Source of the DNA: Roseiarcus sp963783175
GTDB taxonomy: Bacteria > Pseudomonadota > Alphaproteobacteria > Rhizobiales > Beijerinckiaceae
Assembly: GCA_963783175.1 (NCBI GenBank)
Contig: CAWANG010000007.1
Location: 62,001-126,000, forward strand
DNA: 64,000 nucleotides
Direction: 5' to 3'
The notes under the pieces were generated by a model, which made no database searches, was not told where the DNA came from, and saw only the letters and a program-made list of their open reading frames with translations. Positions 1-9,351 of the stretch are shown here, one piece after another; within the stretch, counting starts at the first letter, position 1, and every line of letters starts with the position of its first letter. The position numbers were made by a program, and so were the translations under genes.

Positions 1-1276
1 ATGCGTTGAGCGCCGTCAGCGGTCCCCAGATCATCGCCGTTTGCGCTGCGCTCCAGCGCCATCGGCGGCGCGCGACCGGGATCATCGCGACGGAAGTGAT
101 CACCATCACCCCGGAGACAGCCAAGCCGTAAGCGGCCGCCAGCGCCGCGCTCGACCCGAACGACAGGACGAGCGCCACGCAACCGATCAGAAGCCCCCAG
201 TTGACGGCGGGAATATAGATCTGGCCCTCGCGAGCGCTATGGGTGTGCAGGATGTCGAGCCGCGGAAACAGGCCGAGACGGATCGCCTGCGCAACGAGCG
301 AGAAGGCGCCGGAAATGAGCGCCTGCGAGGCGATGACGGTCGCGGCGGTCGCCAGCACAACCATCGGCATGAGCATGGGTCGTGGAGCAAGAGCGAAGAA
401 CAGTTTGTCGCTGGCGACGGAGCCGCCGCTCATCACGTAAGCTCCCTGTCCGAGGTAGTTGACAATGAGGGCGGGATATACGACCGCGAACCACGAGAGC
501 CTGATCGGAAAGGCGCCGAAATGGCCGACGTCGGCGTACATCGCCTCGCCGCCGGTGACGACCAGCATCAGGGCGCCGATGAGGAGGAGCGCCTCGAGAA
601 AATGAGCGCGGCCGAGGAATGCGACGCCATAGAGGGGATTGAACGCGGCAAGAATCTGCGGGTTTGCGGCGATCGCGGCGAAGCCCATCGCGGCGACGGC
701 CGCGAACCACAGCAGCACGATCGGCCCGAATACGGCGCCGACGCCCGAGGCGCCTTTGAATTGAACCGCGAACAGCGCGACGAGCAGTCCAAGCGTGACC
801 GGAATGACCCAGCCGGCTAAGGCCGGCGTGGCGACGCCCAGCCCTTCGACGGCGGAGAGCACGCTGATCGCAGGTGTGATCATGCCGTCTCCGATCAGGA
901 GGCCGGCGCCGAGCATGAGCGCCCATAGGAGCATCCGCGCACGCCTGCCCTTGCCGTCATGCACGAGGCCGTAGAGCGCAAAGACGCCGCCCTCGCCGTC
1001 GTTTTGCGCCCGAAGCACGAAGACCGCATATTTGATCGAGACGATGAGGGTGAGCGTCCAGATCACCAGGGACACGGCGCCGAGCGCGTCTTGGGGCGCG
1101 CGCGCTGGAGCGGCGCGGAAGATCTGATCCATCGCATAGAGGGGAGAGGTGCCGATGTCGCCGTAGACGACGCCGAGCGCGCCGAGCGAGAGCGGCCCCA
1201 GGCGGACATCGCGAGCGTGCTCGCCAGCATCCTTACTGGCGTGCGCGCGATCGGGACGGTGGGCCAGAATCGACAT
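1..1276 (-). CDS. kup: Kup-family potassium uptake transporter, 3' end cut by the window edge
   Basis: Low-affinity K+/H+ symporter of the KUP/HAK/KT family in the inner membrane. About 425 residues are visible and no stop is reached before base 1; the family is usually about 630 residues, so roughly the last third (the cytosolic C-terminal domain) is missing. Near the N-terminus the family signature GVVYGDIGTSPLYAMDQI reads out, followed by many hydrophobic segments, among them WALMLGAGLLIGDGMITPAIS and the TGGEAMYADVGHFG motif, both typical of Kup. The ATG at 1276 gives MSILAHRPD, a suitable start about 30 residues before the signature. The reading frame checks as continuous from the start to base 2. 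The next gene is divergent. Confidence 0.93.
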   Translation of the reverse strand, partial: MSILAHRPDRAHASKDAGEHARDVRLGPLSLGALGVVYGDIGTSPLYAMDQIFRAAPARAPQDALGAVSLVIWTLTLIVSIKYAVFVLRAQNDGEGGVFALYGLVHDGKGRRARMLLWALMLGAGLLIGDGMITPAISVLSAVEGLGVATPALAGWVIPVTLGLLVALFAVQFKGASGVGAVFGPIVLLWFAAVAAMGFAAIAANPQILAAFNPLYGVAFLGRAHFLEALLLIGALMLVVTGGEAMYADVGHFGAFPIRLSWFAVVYPALIVNYLGQGAYVMSGGSVASDKLFFALAPRPMLMPMVVLATAATVIASQALISGAFSLVAQAIRLGLFPRLDILHTHSAREGQIYIPAVNWGLLIGCVALVLSFGSSAALAAAYGLAVSGVMVITSVAMIPVARRRWRWSAAQTAMIWGPLTALNA

Positions 1277-1455
1277 TGAGCCCTGGACGAGTTTTCGCCA
1301 TTTTGCCGGGGGAGGGCGCTCCGGGCAATGATCTCGGCCCGCGACAATTTCGCCCAGCGCCCTTGCAACCAACGGCGATGGCTGCCCGACTTGCGCGGCG
1401 GGGCGCCTTGGTATATCGGCGGGCGCTTCGCAAGCACGTTTGAGGAGAAGCCGCC

Positions 1456-1692
1456 TTGGCGGAGGCCGCGCCGATCAACTGGACCAATGCGACGACGCTG
1501 ATCAGCGTCGCCATTCTCGTGGGCACCGAGCTCGTGGGCGCCGGAGCTGCGGCAGGCTGGGCGATCGGCGGGCTGTTCCAGCTCGGCGAGAGCGTCACCC
1601 GGATGCTTGAAGGCCTCTTCATCCTGTCCGCGCTGACCGGCCTCTTCTATTTCCTACGTGCAGCGCTAGCGCACGAGCCGATCCGCGGCTAG
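1456..1692 (+). CDS. small two-helix membrane protein, function unknown
   Basis: 78-residue protein starting at a TTG, with GAGGAG about 8 bases upstream (1442-1447) as ribosome binding site. It contains two hydrophobic stretches, roughly residues 15-40 (ISVAILVGTELVGAGAAAGWAIGG) and 48-68 (ILSALTGLFYFLRAAL), so it is probably an inner-membrane hairpin protein. I recognise no family. It is divergent from kup and lies 70 bases before the HAD hydrolase gene on the same strand. Codon usage looks like its neighbours and the good ribosome binding site argues that it is real. Confidence 0.6.
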   Translation: MAEAAPINWTNATTLISVAILVGTELVGAGAAAGWAIGGLFQLGESVTRMLEGLFILSALTGLFYFLRAALAHEPIRG

Positions 1693-1762
1693 CTGTCCGC
1701 CCGAGATCGCCAGCGCGAGGGGCGGCCCTGCGGTAGGAGCATTGCGCAATGCCGGAACGCCA

Positions 1763-2458
1763 ATGACCATGCCCAATGGGCGAAGCGCGCTCCTCATCGA
1801 TCTCGACGGAACGCTGACCGATCCGGCCGAGGGCATCGTCGGCTGTTTCCGGCTGGCGCTTGAAGCGCAGGGGAGAAATCCGCCGGCCGCCGCTGACCTC
1901 ACCTGGATCATCGGGCCGCCGCTGCGCCGATCGTTCGCGGACATGCTCGGGGACATGGGCGATCCGGAGGAGGCGCTCGGCGTCTATCGTCGCTGCTATT
2001 CGAGCGAGGGGCTGTTTGAGGCTTTCGTCTACGATGGCGTGCCGGAGGCCTTGGCCGAGCTTCGCGCGGCAGGGGCGCGGTTGTTTCTATGCACGGCGAA
2101 GCCGCTCGTCTATGCCGAGCGCATCCTCAGACACTTTGATCTCCGGCGCGATTTCGAGGGCGTCTACGGCGCCGAGCTCGACGGCCGCTACGACGACAAG
2201 GGCGATCTCATCGCCCGAATTCTCGACGAGCGGGACCTCGAAGCTCGGGATTGCTGCATGTGGGGCGATCGCAAGCACGACGTCCTGGCGGCGAGCCGGC
2301 ACGCGATCCCGACCATCGGCGCGCTCTGGGGCTACGGGGTCGCAGACGAGCTTCGCGAGTTGGGCGCGGCGGTGTTGTGCGCCTCGCCGTCCGAGGTTCC
2401 CGCCGCGTTTTGGGCGCTTTCGGGCGCGCGCTCGGCGCGGCGGGCGCTGGCGCCATGA
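1763..2458 (+). CDS. HAD-superfamily hydrolase, phosphoglycolate phosphatase-like
   Basis: About 231 residues with the full set of HAD motifs: motif I LLIDLDGTLTD close to the N-terminus (nucleophile Asp and the second catalytic Asp), motif II Thr in LFLCTAKP, a motif III Lys near DDKGD, and motif IV MWGDRKHD carrying the metal-binding acid. The order and the helical cap after motif I match the Gph/PGMB subfamily, which hydrolyses small phosphate esters such as 2-phosphoglycolate or sugar phosphates; the true substrate cannot be read from sequence. An upstream TTG (1742) is possible, but the ATG at 1763 lies closer to the conserved core. The stop overlaps the next start as ATGA, suggesting translational coupling with the oligopeptidase gene. 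Confidence 0.85.
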   Translation: MTMPNGRSALLIDLDGTLTDPAEGIVGCFRLALEAQGRNPPAAADLTWIIGPPLRRSFADMLGDMGDPEEALGVYRRCYSSEGLFEAFVYDGVPEALAELRAAGARLFLCTAKPLVYAERILRHFDLRRDFEGVYGAELDGRYDDKGDLIARILDERDLEARDCCMWGDRKHDVLAASRHAIPTIGALWGYGVADELRELGAAVLCASPSEVPAAFWALSGARSARRALAP

Positions 2459-4596
2459 CCGGCGTCGGACCCCGGCCGTCCGGCGGAGCGAGCGCCCAAC
2501 TCTTGGTCGCGGGGCCTCCGCGCGTGGAGGCGCGGCCGACGCGGCTCTCCGCCCATGGCCTTTCCTGGACCGACGACTACGCCTGGATCCGGGCCGACAA
2601 CTGGCGCGAGGTCCTGCGCGATCCGAGTCGGCTGCCGCGCGACATCCGCGCGCTGCTCAAAGCCGAAAACGCCTATGCGGACGCGGTCCTAGCGCCGACG
2701 GCCGGGTTGCAGAAAGAGCTTCGGCGCGAAATGCGCGCGCGCCTCAAGGAGGACGACAGCGAGCCGCCGCAGGTCGACGGGCCGTGGGCCTATTACTCGC
2801 GCTTTCGTCACGGTGGTCAGCGCCGCATCTATTGCCGCCAACCCCGCGAAGGCGGCGCGGAGACGGTGCTAATCGACGGCGACGCGCGCGGCGAAGGAAA
2901 GGCGTTCTTTCATCTCGCCGGCGGCCGGCATTCGCCCGACCATGCGAAATTCGCCTGGAGCTCGGACGATCTCGGCTCCGAAATCCTGACCATCGCGGTT
3001 CGCGACCTCGAACTTCAGAAGGACCTTGCCGACCGCGTAGGCGGGGCGACCGGGGACGTTGTCTGGACGCGCGATTCGACGGCGTTCCTCTATGTCGAGC
3101 AGGACGAGAGCCACCGCCCGCGCCGGGTCATGCTGCATCGGCTCGGGACCGCGCAAAGCGACGACGTCGAAGTGTTCGTGGAGGACGATCCGGCGTGGTT
3201 CATCGGCATCGAATCAACCCGGCTCGGAGCTGCGGCCATCGTCTCGGTGCACGGCCACGACGCTTCGGAAGCGCTTGTCGTCGATCTCGACCATCCGACC
3301 GCGGCGCTCCGGCTCGTCGCGCCGCGCCGCCCGGGAATTCGCTACGAGGTCATGGACCACGGCGACCGCTTCTTCATCCGCACCAACGCGGGCGCGCCCG
3401 ATTTCAAGATCGTGGTCGCGCCGCGCGAGGCGCCGCAGGAGGCGAACTGGCGCGACTTCGTCGCCGAGCGCGATGGGCGATTCATCGCCGACGCAACGCT
3501 TTTCAAGGACCGGCTCCTCATGCTCACGCGCGAGATGAGCCGGCCTCGCCTCGCCGTCATCGATCTCACAAGCGGCGATTCGCACGAGATCGCTTTCGAC
3601 GAGGAGACGTACTTCCTCCGCTTCGAGCCGGTCTACGAATTCGACACCTCCCTGATCCGGTTCAGCTATTCCTCGCTGGCGAGGCCACAGGAGACCTACG
3701 ACTATGACGTCGCGAAGCGGCGCCGCACCCTCGTCAAGCGGCAGATGATGCCGCGCGGCTTCGACCCGCAGGCTTACGTCACTCGTCTTGTCTTCGCCCC
3801 GGCCGAGGATGGCGAGAGCGTGCCAGTGTCGCTCATCCACAACCGGGGCATCAGGCTCGATGGATCGGCGCCGTTGCTCCTCACCGGCTACGGCGCCTAT
3901 GGCTATGCGGTCGAGGCGGCCTTCTCGACCAACCGCTTCTCGCTCATCGACCGCGGATTCGTATTCGCGATCGCCCATGTGCGCGGCGGCACGGATAAGG
4001 GCTGGCGCTGGTACGAGGACGGCAAGCTTGGCAAGAAGCCGAACACCTTCCGCGATTTCCTCGCCGCCGTGCGGTTCCTCATCGCCGAGGGCTATACGAG
4101 CTCCGGGCGGATCGTGGCCCAGGGCGGCAGCGCCGGGGGCCTGCTCATGGGCGCTGTCGCCAATCTCGCGCCGGACCTGTTCGCAGGAATCATCGCCGAC
4201 GTTCCGTTCGTCGACGTATTGGCGACGATGCTCGACGCCAGCTTACCGCTAACCCCGGCCGAATGGCTGGAATGGGGCGATCCGATCCACGATCGGGCGG
4301 CGTTCGAGACCATCCGCTCCTACAGCCCAACCGACAACGTGCGGGCGCAGCGCTATCCGGCGATCCTGGCGCTGGCCGGCCTTGCCGATCCACGGGTGAC
4401 CTACTGGGAGCCCGCCAAATGGGTCGCGCGGCTTCGCGCCACCATGACCGGGGGCGGGCCGATCCTCTTGCGCACTGCGATGGAGGCCGGCCACGCCGGC
4501 GCGCCAGGGCGGTTCGACCGGCTCGAGGACGTCGCCCGCCAATACGCCTTCGCCATCGCCTGCATCGAGGGCGGCCTCGAGCGGCCGGCGGGGTGA
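2455..4596 (+). CDS. ptrB: oligopeptidase B / prolyl oligopeptidase family serine peptidase (S9A)
   Basis: 713 residues. The N-terminal half is the predicted seven-bladed beta-propeller (DDYAWIRADNWREVL near residue 42 is the usual S9A entry motif), and the C-terminal half is the alpha/beta-hydrolase domain. The nucleophile sits in AQGGSAGGLLMG (Ser559), with Asp645 (GLADPRVTYWEP) and His680 (EAGHAGAPGRF) completing the triad; the GGSAGG form is characteristic of oligopeptidase B. The Arg/Lys specificity pocket was not checked. An open frame extends upstream, but the ATG at 2455 overlaps the HAD stop and matches the family length (about 690-720). Cytosolic: no signal peptide is visible. Confidence 0.93.
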   Translation: MTGVGPRPSGGASAQLLVAGPPRVEARPTRLSAHGLSWTDDYAWIRADNWREVLRDPSRLPRDIRALLKAENAYADAVLAPTAGLQKELRREMRARLKEDDSEPPQVDGPWAYYSRFRHGGQRRIYCRQPREGGAETVLIDGDARGEGKAFFHLAGGRHSPDHAKFAWSSDDLGSEILTIAVRDLELQKDLADRVGGATGDVVWTRDSTAFLYVEQDESHRPRRVMLHRLGTAQSDDVEVFVEDDPAWFIGIESTRLGAAAIVSVHGHDASEALVVDLDHPTAALRLVAPRRPGIRYEVMDHGDRFFIRTNAGAPDFKIVVAPREAPQEANWRDFVAERDGRFIADATLFKDRLLMLTREMSRPRLAVIDLTSGDSHEIAFDEETYFLRFEPVYEFDTSLIRFSYSSLARPQETYDYDVAKRRRTLVKRQMMPRGFDPQAYVTRLVFAPAEDGESVPVSLIHNRGIRLDGSAPLLLTGYGAYGYAVEAAFSTNRFSLIDRGFVFAIAHVRGGTDKGWRWYEDGKLGKKPNTFRDFLAAVRFLIAEGYTSSGRIVAQGGSAGGLLMGAVANLAPDLFAGIIADVPFVDVLATMLDASLPLTPAEWLEWGDPIHDRAAFETIRSYSPTDNVRAQRYPAILALAGLADPRVTYWEPAKWVARLRATMTGGGPILLRTAMEAGHAGAPGRFDRLEDVARQYAFAIACIEGGLERPAG

Positions 4597-4670
4597 GGCC
4601 CAATTCAATTCGCGGCGTGGGGGTGCGCGCGCAGAGGCAGATCGGCCTCTAGCGACTGGGCGAGCAGGCG

Positions 4671-6035
4671 TCATTGCGCGGGCGCCGCTTCCTTGGGTGG
4701 CTGGACGCCGAGAGCGTTGCCGATCCGGGACACGAGTTCGGCTCGCAATGCGCCGAGCCGGTTGGGTTCGCCCTCGAGTTGGTCAGCCCAAATTTGTGCG
4801 CCGGTTTCGGTCGAGATGAGCTGCGCGTTGACCGCGATCGTCTCGCCGGCACTGCGCACGCTGCCTTCGAGAGCGTAGCGGACGCCGAGTTTGCGGAGTT
4901 GTTTCGCCGCGACCGCCTCGCCCTTAAAGGTCAAAGCAGTGCTGTGGGCGATGACGAAGCTTTCGGGCAGATGCGAGAGGTCGGTCGTCAGATCGTCGGT
5001 CAGGCCATCGGCGACATAATCCTGTCCTGGGTCGCCGCTTAAGTTTGCAAACGGCAGAACGACGATCGAGAGGCGCGGCTCCTTGGCGAGCTTGTCCTCC
5101 ACGGCTGCCGAGCGAAGCGGGGCGTGCGAAAGCGACGGCGCGAACGGCTCCGGCCCGCGCAAGACACGCGTCGCCAGAGTCGCGAAAATCCCCACAACGA
5201 TAAGAAACCGAAAGAACCTCCTGCGTTGTGATCTCTGGTCGACGGCCGGGGCCGCGCTGGGAGATCCGACATCCGAGCGCTCTCCGGTCATCACCTTCTC
5301 GACGACGGCCCCTTTCGGGCGCGCGACATTCTGGAGGATCGCGGCGATCGTCGTCATCACCGCCTCCCGGCGCTCCGTCCCGCCGCGTGACTTCCTGACG
5401 ATGCCCGGGATGACGATGTTCTCGAGGATCGGGGCGAACGCCGAGCGGCGCTCACCCCGGTCAAACGATTTCGGCGCGACGGGCGCGGCGATGCCAACAG
5501 GGAGCGCTCCCGTCGACGCGGGCAAGGCGTAGGTCCGCATAGGACGTGCGATGTTCTTGAGATTTTGCTCCCCCAAGTCGACGAAATGCTTATCGATCTT
5601 ATCGCGCACCTGCCGATAGGCGTCTTCCGACAGCACAATCGCGTCCGGCTCGCAGATTCCTTCGAGCCGAGCCGCGATGTTGACCCCATCGCCCATCAGG
5701 TCGCCGTCGGCTTCCTCGACGACGTCCCCCAAGTGAATCCCAACGCGGACCTCGATGCGCTTGTCGTCAGGCAGGCGGGCGTTGCTCTGAGCCAGGCCGT
5801 TGCGCACCTCGATTGCGCAGCGCACAGCCTCAACCACGCTGCGAAACTCGACGATCGCTCCGTCGCCAGTCCGTTTGACCAGACGCCCGCTATGAATCGA
5901 AATCGTCGGATCGATGAGGTCGGCGCGCAATGCCCGCAGCCGGGCCAGCGTGCCTTCTTCGTCGGCGCCCGTCAGGCGGCTGTAGCCGACGATGTCGGCG
6001 ACCAGGATCGCCGCGACTTTCCTTGACTCGGCCAC
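4671..6035 (-). CDS. class III adenylate/guanylate cyclase with TM segment and TolB/FlgO-like domain, no TPRs
   Basis: About 454 residues from a GTG start preceded by GGAGA; an ATG further upstream (6161) adds a low-complexity leader and is less likely. Residues 1-180 form a class III nucleotide cyclase domain: metal-binding Asp14 in VADIVGYSRL and Asp58 in RTGDGAIVEF, and the transition-state Asn/Arg pair in GDGVNIAARLEG. A long linker leads to one membrane helix (FFRFLIVVGIFATLATRVL) and then a TolB/FlgO-like domain beginning RLSIVVLPFANLSGDPGQDY. It ends at NALGVQPPKEAAPAQ, without the TPR repeats found in its paralogue at 50634-52499. Probably makes cAMP in response to an unknown signal, with the C-terminal domain outside the cytoplasm. 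Confidence 0.88.
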   Translation of the reverse strand: MAESRKVAAILVADIVGYSRLTGADEEGTLARLRALRADLIDPTISIHSGRLVKRTGDGAIVEFRSVVEAVRCAIEVRNGLAQSNARLPDDKRIEVRVGIHLGDVVEEADGDLMGDGVNIAARLEGICEPDAIVLSEDAYRQVRDKIDKHFVDLGEQNLKNIARPMRTYALPASTGALPVGIAAPVAPKSFDRGERRSAFAPILENIVIPGIVRKSRGGTERREAVMTTIAAILQNVARPKGAVVEKVMTGERSDVGSPSAAPAVDQRSQRRRFFRFLIVVGIFATLATRVLRGPEPFAPSLSHAPLRSAAVEDKLAKEPRLSIVVLPFANLSGDPGQDYVADGLTDDLTTDLSHLPESFVIAHSTALTFKGEAVAAKQLRKLGVRYALEGSVRSAGETIAVNAQLISTETGAQIWADQLEGEPNRLGALRAELVSRIGNALGVQPPKEAAPAQ

Positions 6036-6294
6036 AGCGAGTTCTCCATCGCCACGACTAGCACGCAATACGCGCCCAATCACATGATCCGTCATTGGCC
6101 GCGTTGTCGCACGGGGCGCAATCGTGGCTCGAAGGATAGCAGCCGCTGTGATCGGCCCCATGCCCGGGCCCCTACGGCTTCGCCATCGCCTGCGACAAGC
6201 GCCGGCTGCGGCGGGCGGCAGGGTGAGAGCTGTTGTCGCGACGAGATTGCCCCGAAAGGGTTGCTTCCTTTTCGGGGCAGCGCTGCGCGGCCCT

Positions 6295-7311
6295 TCAGCT
6301 ACGGCCGCCGGAAACCGGCGGATACGACAAATAGGCCAGCCTCTTCACCTCGGCGCGCATCGTCGCCACGACATCGAGGATCAGTCCGGCCAGAGTGCTT
6401 AAGAAGCCGGTGATGATCAGTCCTATGATGAGGATCGCCGTCGGCAGCCGGGGCACCAGTCCCGTTTCGAAATAAGTCTGGGCGAGCGGGACCGCGAGCG
6501 CGATTGCGGCAAGGACGAGGGCCATGCCGACAAGACCGAAAAACAGCAACGGGCGCTCGTTGCGCACGAGATCGAAGATAAGGCGAAGGATACGAGCCCC
6601 GTCGCGAAAGGTGCTGAGCTTGCTCACGGACCCCGAGGGACGCTCGCCATAGGCGGTGAACTCCTCGCCGGACGGCATGCGCAGTTCGAGCGCGTGCACC
6701 GTCAATTCGGTTTCGATCTCGAAGCCGCTCGACATTGCCGGAAAGGACTTGACGTATCGGCGCGAAAAGACCTTGTATCCTGAGAGCATATCCGTGAACT
6801 GCTTGCCAAAAATATTCCGCACCATTGCAGTCAGGATGTAATTGCCGAACCGGTGGCCTCTTCTGTAGGCTTCCATGCTCTGGGACACTCGCGCGCCATT
6901 AACGAAGTCCAGATTTTCGCCGATCGCGCGGCGGACCATCCGCGGGGCGGCTTGGGCTTCATAGGTCGCGTCCCCGTCCACCAGCACATAGACGTCGGCG
7001 TCAATGTCGGCGAACATGCGACGAACGACATTCCCCTTTCCCTGGCGCGGCTCGTTGCGAACAACCGCGCCGGCGGCGTGGGCGACGTCGATGGTCCGGT
7101 CGGTCGAGTTATTATCGTAGACGTAAACTGTAGCCAAAGGAAAAGCTTCGCGAAAGGCGACAACAGTCTTTCCCACGGTCAGTTCTTCGTTAAAGCATGG
7201 CACCAGGATAGCGATGTTGTGTTGACACACAGTCGCTTCGACCCCGGACTTCAAGCTGTCTACGCTCGTCGTCATTCGTCGTCCCATGTCTTTTCTCGGG
7301 AACTCTATCAT
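6295..7311 (-). CDS. GT2 glycosyltransferase, polyprenyl-phosphate-mannose-synthase type with C-terminal membrane anchor
   Basis: 338 residues. The N-terminal GT-A fold starts IAILVPCFNEELTVGKTVVAF; the nucleotide-sugar/metal region is VYVYDNNSTDRT and VYVLVDGDATYEA (a DGD in place of the DxD). SGYKVFSRRYVKSFP and FEIETELTVHALE are typical of DPM1/GtrB-like enzymes. Two hydrophobic segments follow near the C-terminus (LLFFGLVGMALVLAAIALAV and AILIIGLIITGFLSTLAGLIL), making it a membrane-bound transferase that probably loads a lipid-phosphate carrier or decorates a surface glycan. The start at 7311 has AGGGA upstream; ATGs at 7287 and 7275 are alternatives. No glycan genes are adjacent. The 207 bases upstream hold no gene I can identify. 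Confidence 0.85.
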   Translation of the reverse strand: MIEFPRKDMGRRMTTSVDSLKSGVEATVCQHNIAILVPCFNEELTVGKTVVAFREAFPLATVYVYDNNSTDRTIDVAHAAGAVVRNEPRQGKGNVVRRMFADIDADVYVLVDGDATYEAQAAPRMVRRAIGENLDFVNGARVSQSMEAYRRGHRFGNYILTAMVRNIFGKQFTDMLSGYKVFSRRYVKSFPAMSSGFEIETELTVHALELRMPSGEEFTAYGERPSGSVSKLSTFRDGARILRLIFDLVRNERPLLFFGLVGMALVLAAIALAVPLAQTYFETGLVPRLPTAILIIGLIITGFLSTLAGLILDVVATMRAEVKRLAYLSYPPVSGGRS

Positions 7312-7518
7312 TGCCCGTCCCTGACAAAACAGTCAACAGCAATGCCCTGCAACATTTCAATCGGGTCCGAGAGACAAAATTATATTTGTTGCTATCGGAG
7401 AATGCGGCGGGTGGGCTATCTTTGCGGGCTCAAGCGACGCATTGCCTGCGGCGAGCATGGACCGGCGCCCGATGCGGGTGAGGCTTCTCAACGCAAGGAG
7501 CGGGCGGACCCGTCCGGC

Positions 7519-7815
7519 TCAATATGACGCCGCCAGGTAGTTCACGATGATGGCTGCGTCGCTTTCCGCGATCGGCGCCTTGTAGACCTTGATCATCTTT
7601 TGCACCTCGGCCTGCCAGAAGGCCTTGCCCTCCCCGGGCGGCTGGGTGCTGATGTAGTCGGCGGAATGGCACGCTTGGCAGACGACTGCGGTTTCGACGC
7701 CCGGGCCGGGCTTGAGCTGCGCCGTCTCGTCAGGCAGCTGATAGAGGATCGGGGCGGCGATGGCCGCCGACGCCACGGCGAAAAGCGCGGCAAACGTAAC
7801 GGTCACTACGCGCAT
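7519..7815 (-). CDS. sorB: c-type cytochrome subunit of sulfite dehydrogenase
   Basis: 98-residue periplasmic cytochrome c. A signal peptide (residues 1-20, VTFAALFAVASAAIAA) precedes the single haem-binding motif CQACH at residues 46-50; a Met further on (KMIKVYKAP) could be the distal haem ligand. The gene starts 14 bases after the stop of sorA on the same strand, the arrangement of SorAB sulfite:cytochrome c oxidoreductases, where SorB accepts electrons from the molybdenum/haem subunit. The role is inferred from that context and size, because small cytochromes c cannot be told apart by sequence alone. Confidence 0.82.
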   Translation of the reverse strand: MRVVTVTFAALFAVASAAIAAPILYQLPDETAQLKPGPGVETAVVCQACHSADYISTQPPGEGKAFWQAEVQKMIKVYKAPIAESDAAIIVNYLAASY

Positions 7816-7829
7816 TATCGGCCGCCTCC

Positions 7830-9044
7830 TCACGCCGCGATCACGTTCGTCACTTCGACGACATTGCGCATGTAGCCGGCCGGGTTCCACAGCGGTTCAA
7901 GCGGCTGCGATTCGCCGGCGCGATTGGCGGCGCGGACCATCAGCCGATATTTGCCGGGCGCGAGCGTGACGTTGGCCTTCCATTCGCGGAACGAGTATGG
8001 ACCCAGGTCGTCGCCGAGCGTTGATTCAGTCCAGGTCTTGCCGTTATCGGCGGACACCGCGACGTCGGAAATCCCTTGGCCGCCGTCGAAGGCGATGCCG
8101 CGCAGACCCACATCCTTGTTGGCCGGGACCGTGGCGCCCTCGGCGATGTTGGTCAGGAAGGAGCGGACATTGAAGCGGCCGATCGGCACGGTGGACGCGG
8201 GCGCCTTGCCGGGCGGGGTGCAGGCGCAGGCGTTATTAGGAATGCGGTAGGCCGTTTTCATCCAGAAACTGTCGAGCGGGGCGTCGAGGACATTGATCGT
8301 GTTGAGATGCTTGACCCAATAGGTGCCATAGTAGCCGGGAACGACCAGACGGACAGGAAATCCATTGAGCCAGGGTAGGTCCTCGCCGTTCATCGCATAG
8401 GCGATCATCACCTCGCCGTCGAGCGCGTGGTCGAGCTCGAGCGCCTTCATGAAAGCAGGGGTCTCGGGGAGGACCGGCCGATCGAGACCTTGGAAGGAAA
8501 CCTGAACCGCGCCCGCCTGCACGCCTGCCTTGGTCAGCAGCGCCTTCAGCGGCACGCCTTTCCATCGCGCGTTGCCCATCGCGCCGTTGGCAATCTGGCC
8601 GCCGGCGACCCGAGGCTCGAAAAATCCGCGGCTGTTGCCGGCGCATTGATTGACCGCGGTGATCTCGACCGACTCGAAGCCGTCTTTCAGCTCCGCGACC
8701 GACAGCGACAACGGCGTCTCGACCTTGCCCTGAACGGTCACGCGAAACGCGTCCGGATCGATCTTCAGTGGAATGTCGGCCAGATGGTAACGCACGAAGA
8801 ACGCGTCGTTCGGAGTGACGATCCCGTCGTTGAACACGCTGAACGGCGTTTCGAGCTGCGGCGGGCGCGTCGTCAGCCGGATTAGCGGGCGCTTGCCCGG
8901 GTAGGCGACAAGCGGGCGCTCGCCGTTGGCGAGCGGAAGCACGACAATCTCGCTCGCTATCGCGGCAAGCGACAATCCGCCGGCGCCGGCCACGCCAATC
9001 CCCGCCGCAGCTACGGACCTCAGGGCTTCCCGCCGGTTCATCAT
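7830..9044 (-). CDS. sorA: sulfite dehydrogenase molybdopterin subunit (SorA-like, sulfite oxidase family)
   Basis: About 404 residues. A Tat-type leader begins MMNRREALRS and continues into AAGIGVAGAGGLSLAAIA, so the folded enzyme is exported. The sulfite-oxidase molybdopterin fold is marked by FVRYHLADIP, the Mo-ligand Cys134 in AVNQCAGNSRGFF, the RLVVPGYYGTYWVKHL region, and the C-terminal Mo-co dimerisation domain with VAVSADNGKTWTES and NPAGYMRNVVEV. It oxidises sulfite to sulfate and passes electrons to the cytochrome encoded next. Upstream in-frame ATGs at 9056 and 9110 exist; 9044 puts the RR motif at the N-terminus, as expected for Tat substrates. The moaD-moaE genes for its cofactor lie at 22 kb. 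Confidence 0.9.
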   Translation of the reverse strand: MMNRREALRSVAAAGIGVAGAGGLSLAAIASEIVVLPLANGERPLVAYPGKRPLIRLTTRPPQLETPFSVFNDGIVTPNDAFFVRYHLADIPLKIDPDAFRVTVQGKVETPLSLSVAELKDGFESVEITAVNQCAGNSRGFFEPRVAGGQIANGAMGNARWKGVPLKALLTKAGVQAGAVQVSFQGLDRPVLPETPAFMKALELDHALDGEVMIAYAMNGEDLPWLNGFPVRLVVPGYYGTYWVKHLNTINVLDAPLDSFWMKTAYRIPNNACACTPPGKAPASTVPIGRFNVRSFLTNIAEGATVPANKDVGLRGIAFDGGQGISDVAVSADNGKTWTESTLGDDLGPYSFREWKANVTLAPGKYRLMVRAANRAGESQPLEPLWNPAGYMRNVVEVTNVIAA

Positions 9045-9147
9045 GAGCGTCGCCATTCCTTGTTCGAAGGTGAGATAATTGCGCGTTTCCAATGCGCTCA
9101 ACAAGCTCAAACCACTGCGGCTGGGGCTGGGTTGCCACCGTCACTCG

Positions 9148-9351
9148 TCAACTTCCGGCTCCCCCGGCGTGCCGGGCGCCCGGAATGACATAGCCCCCTT
9201 TGAGCCAGCGATGGAGATCGACATCGGCGCAGCGCTTGGAGCAGAACGGATCATATCGCTCGCTGCGCGCCTTGCCGCAGATCGGGCAAGGCCGCTCGTT
9301 CTTCCGAGGGCTCAAGGGGTTGGCGGACGGTTTGTTGTCGTTAGCGGTCAT
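9148..9351 (-). CDS. yacG: YacG family zinc-binding DNA gyrase inhibitor
   Basis: 67 residues with a four-cysteine zinc site, CPICGK (Cys22, Cys25) and FCSKRCADVDLHRWLKGGYVIPG (Cys37, Cys41), which together are diagnostic of YacG. In E. coli YacG binds GyrB and inhibits gyrase; the role here is by homology. The start codon overlaps the maf stop by 4 bases (9348-9351), and it is the last gene of the infA-maf-yacG cluster that is common in alphaproteobacteria. Confidence 0.93.
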   Translation of the reverse strand: MTANDNKPSANPLSPRKNERPCPICGKARSERYDPFCSKRCADVDLHRWLKGGYVIPGARHAGGAGS

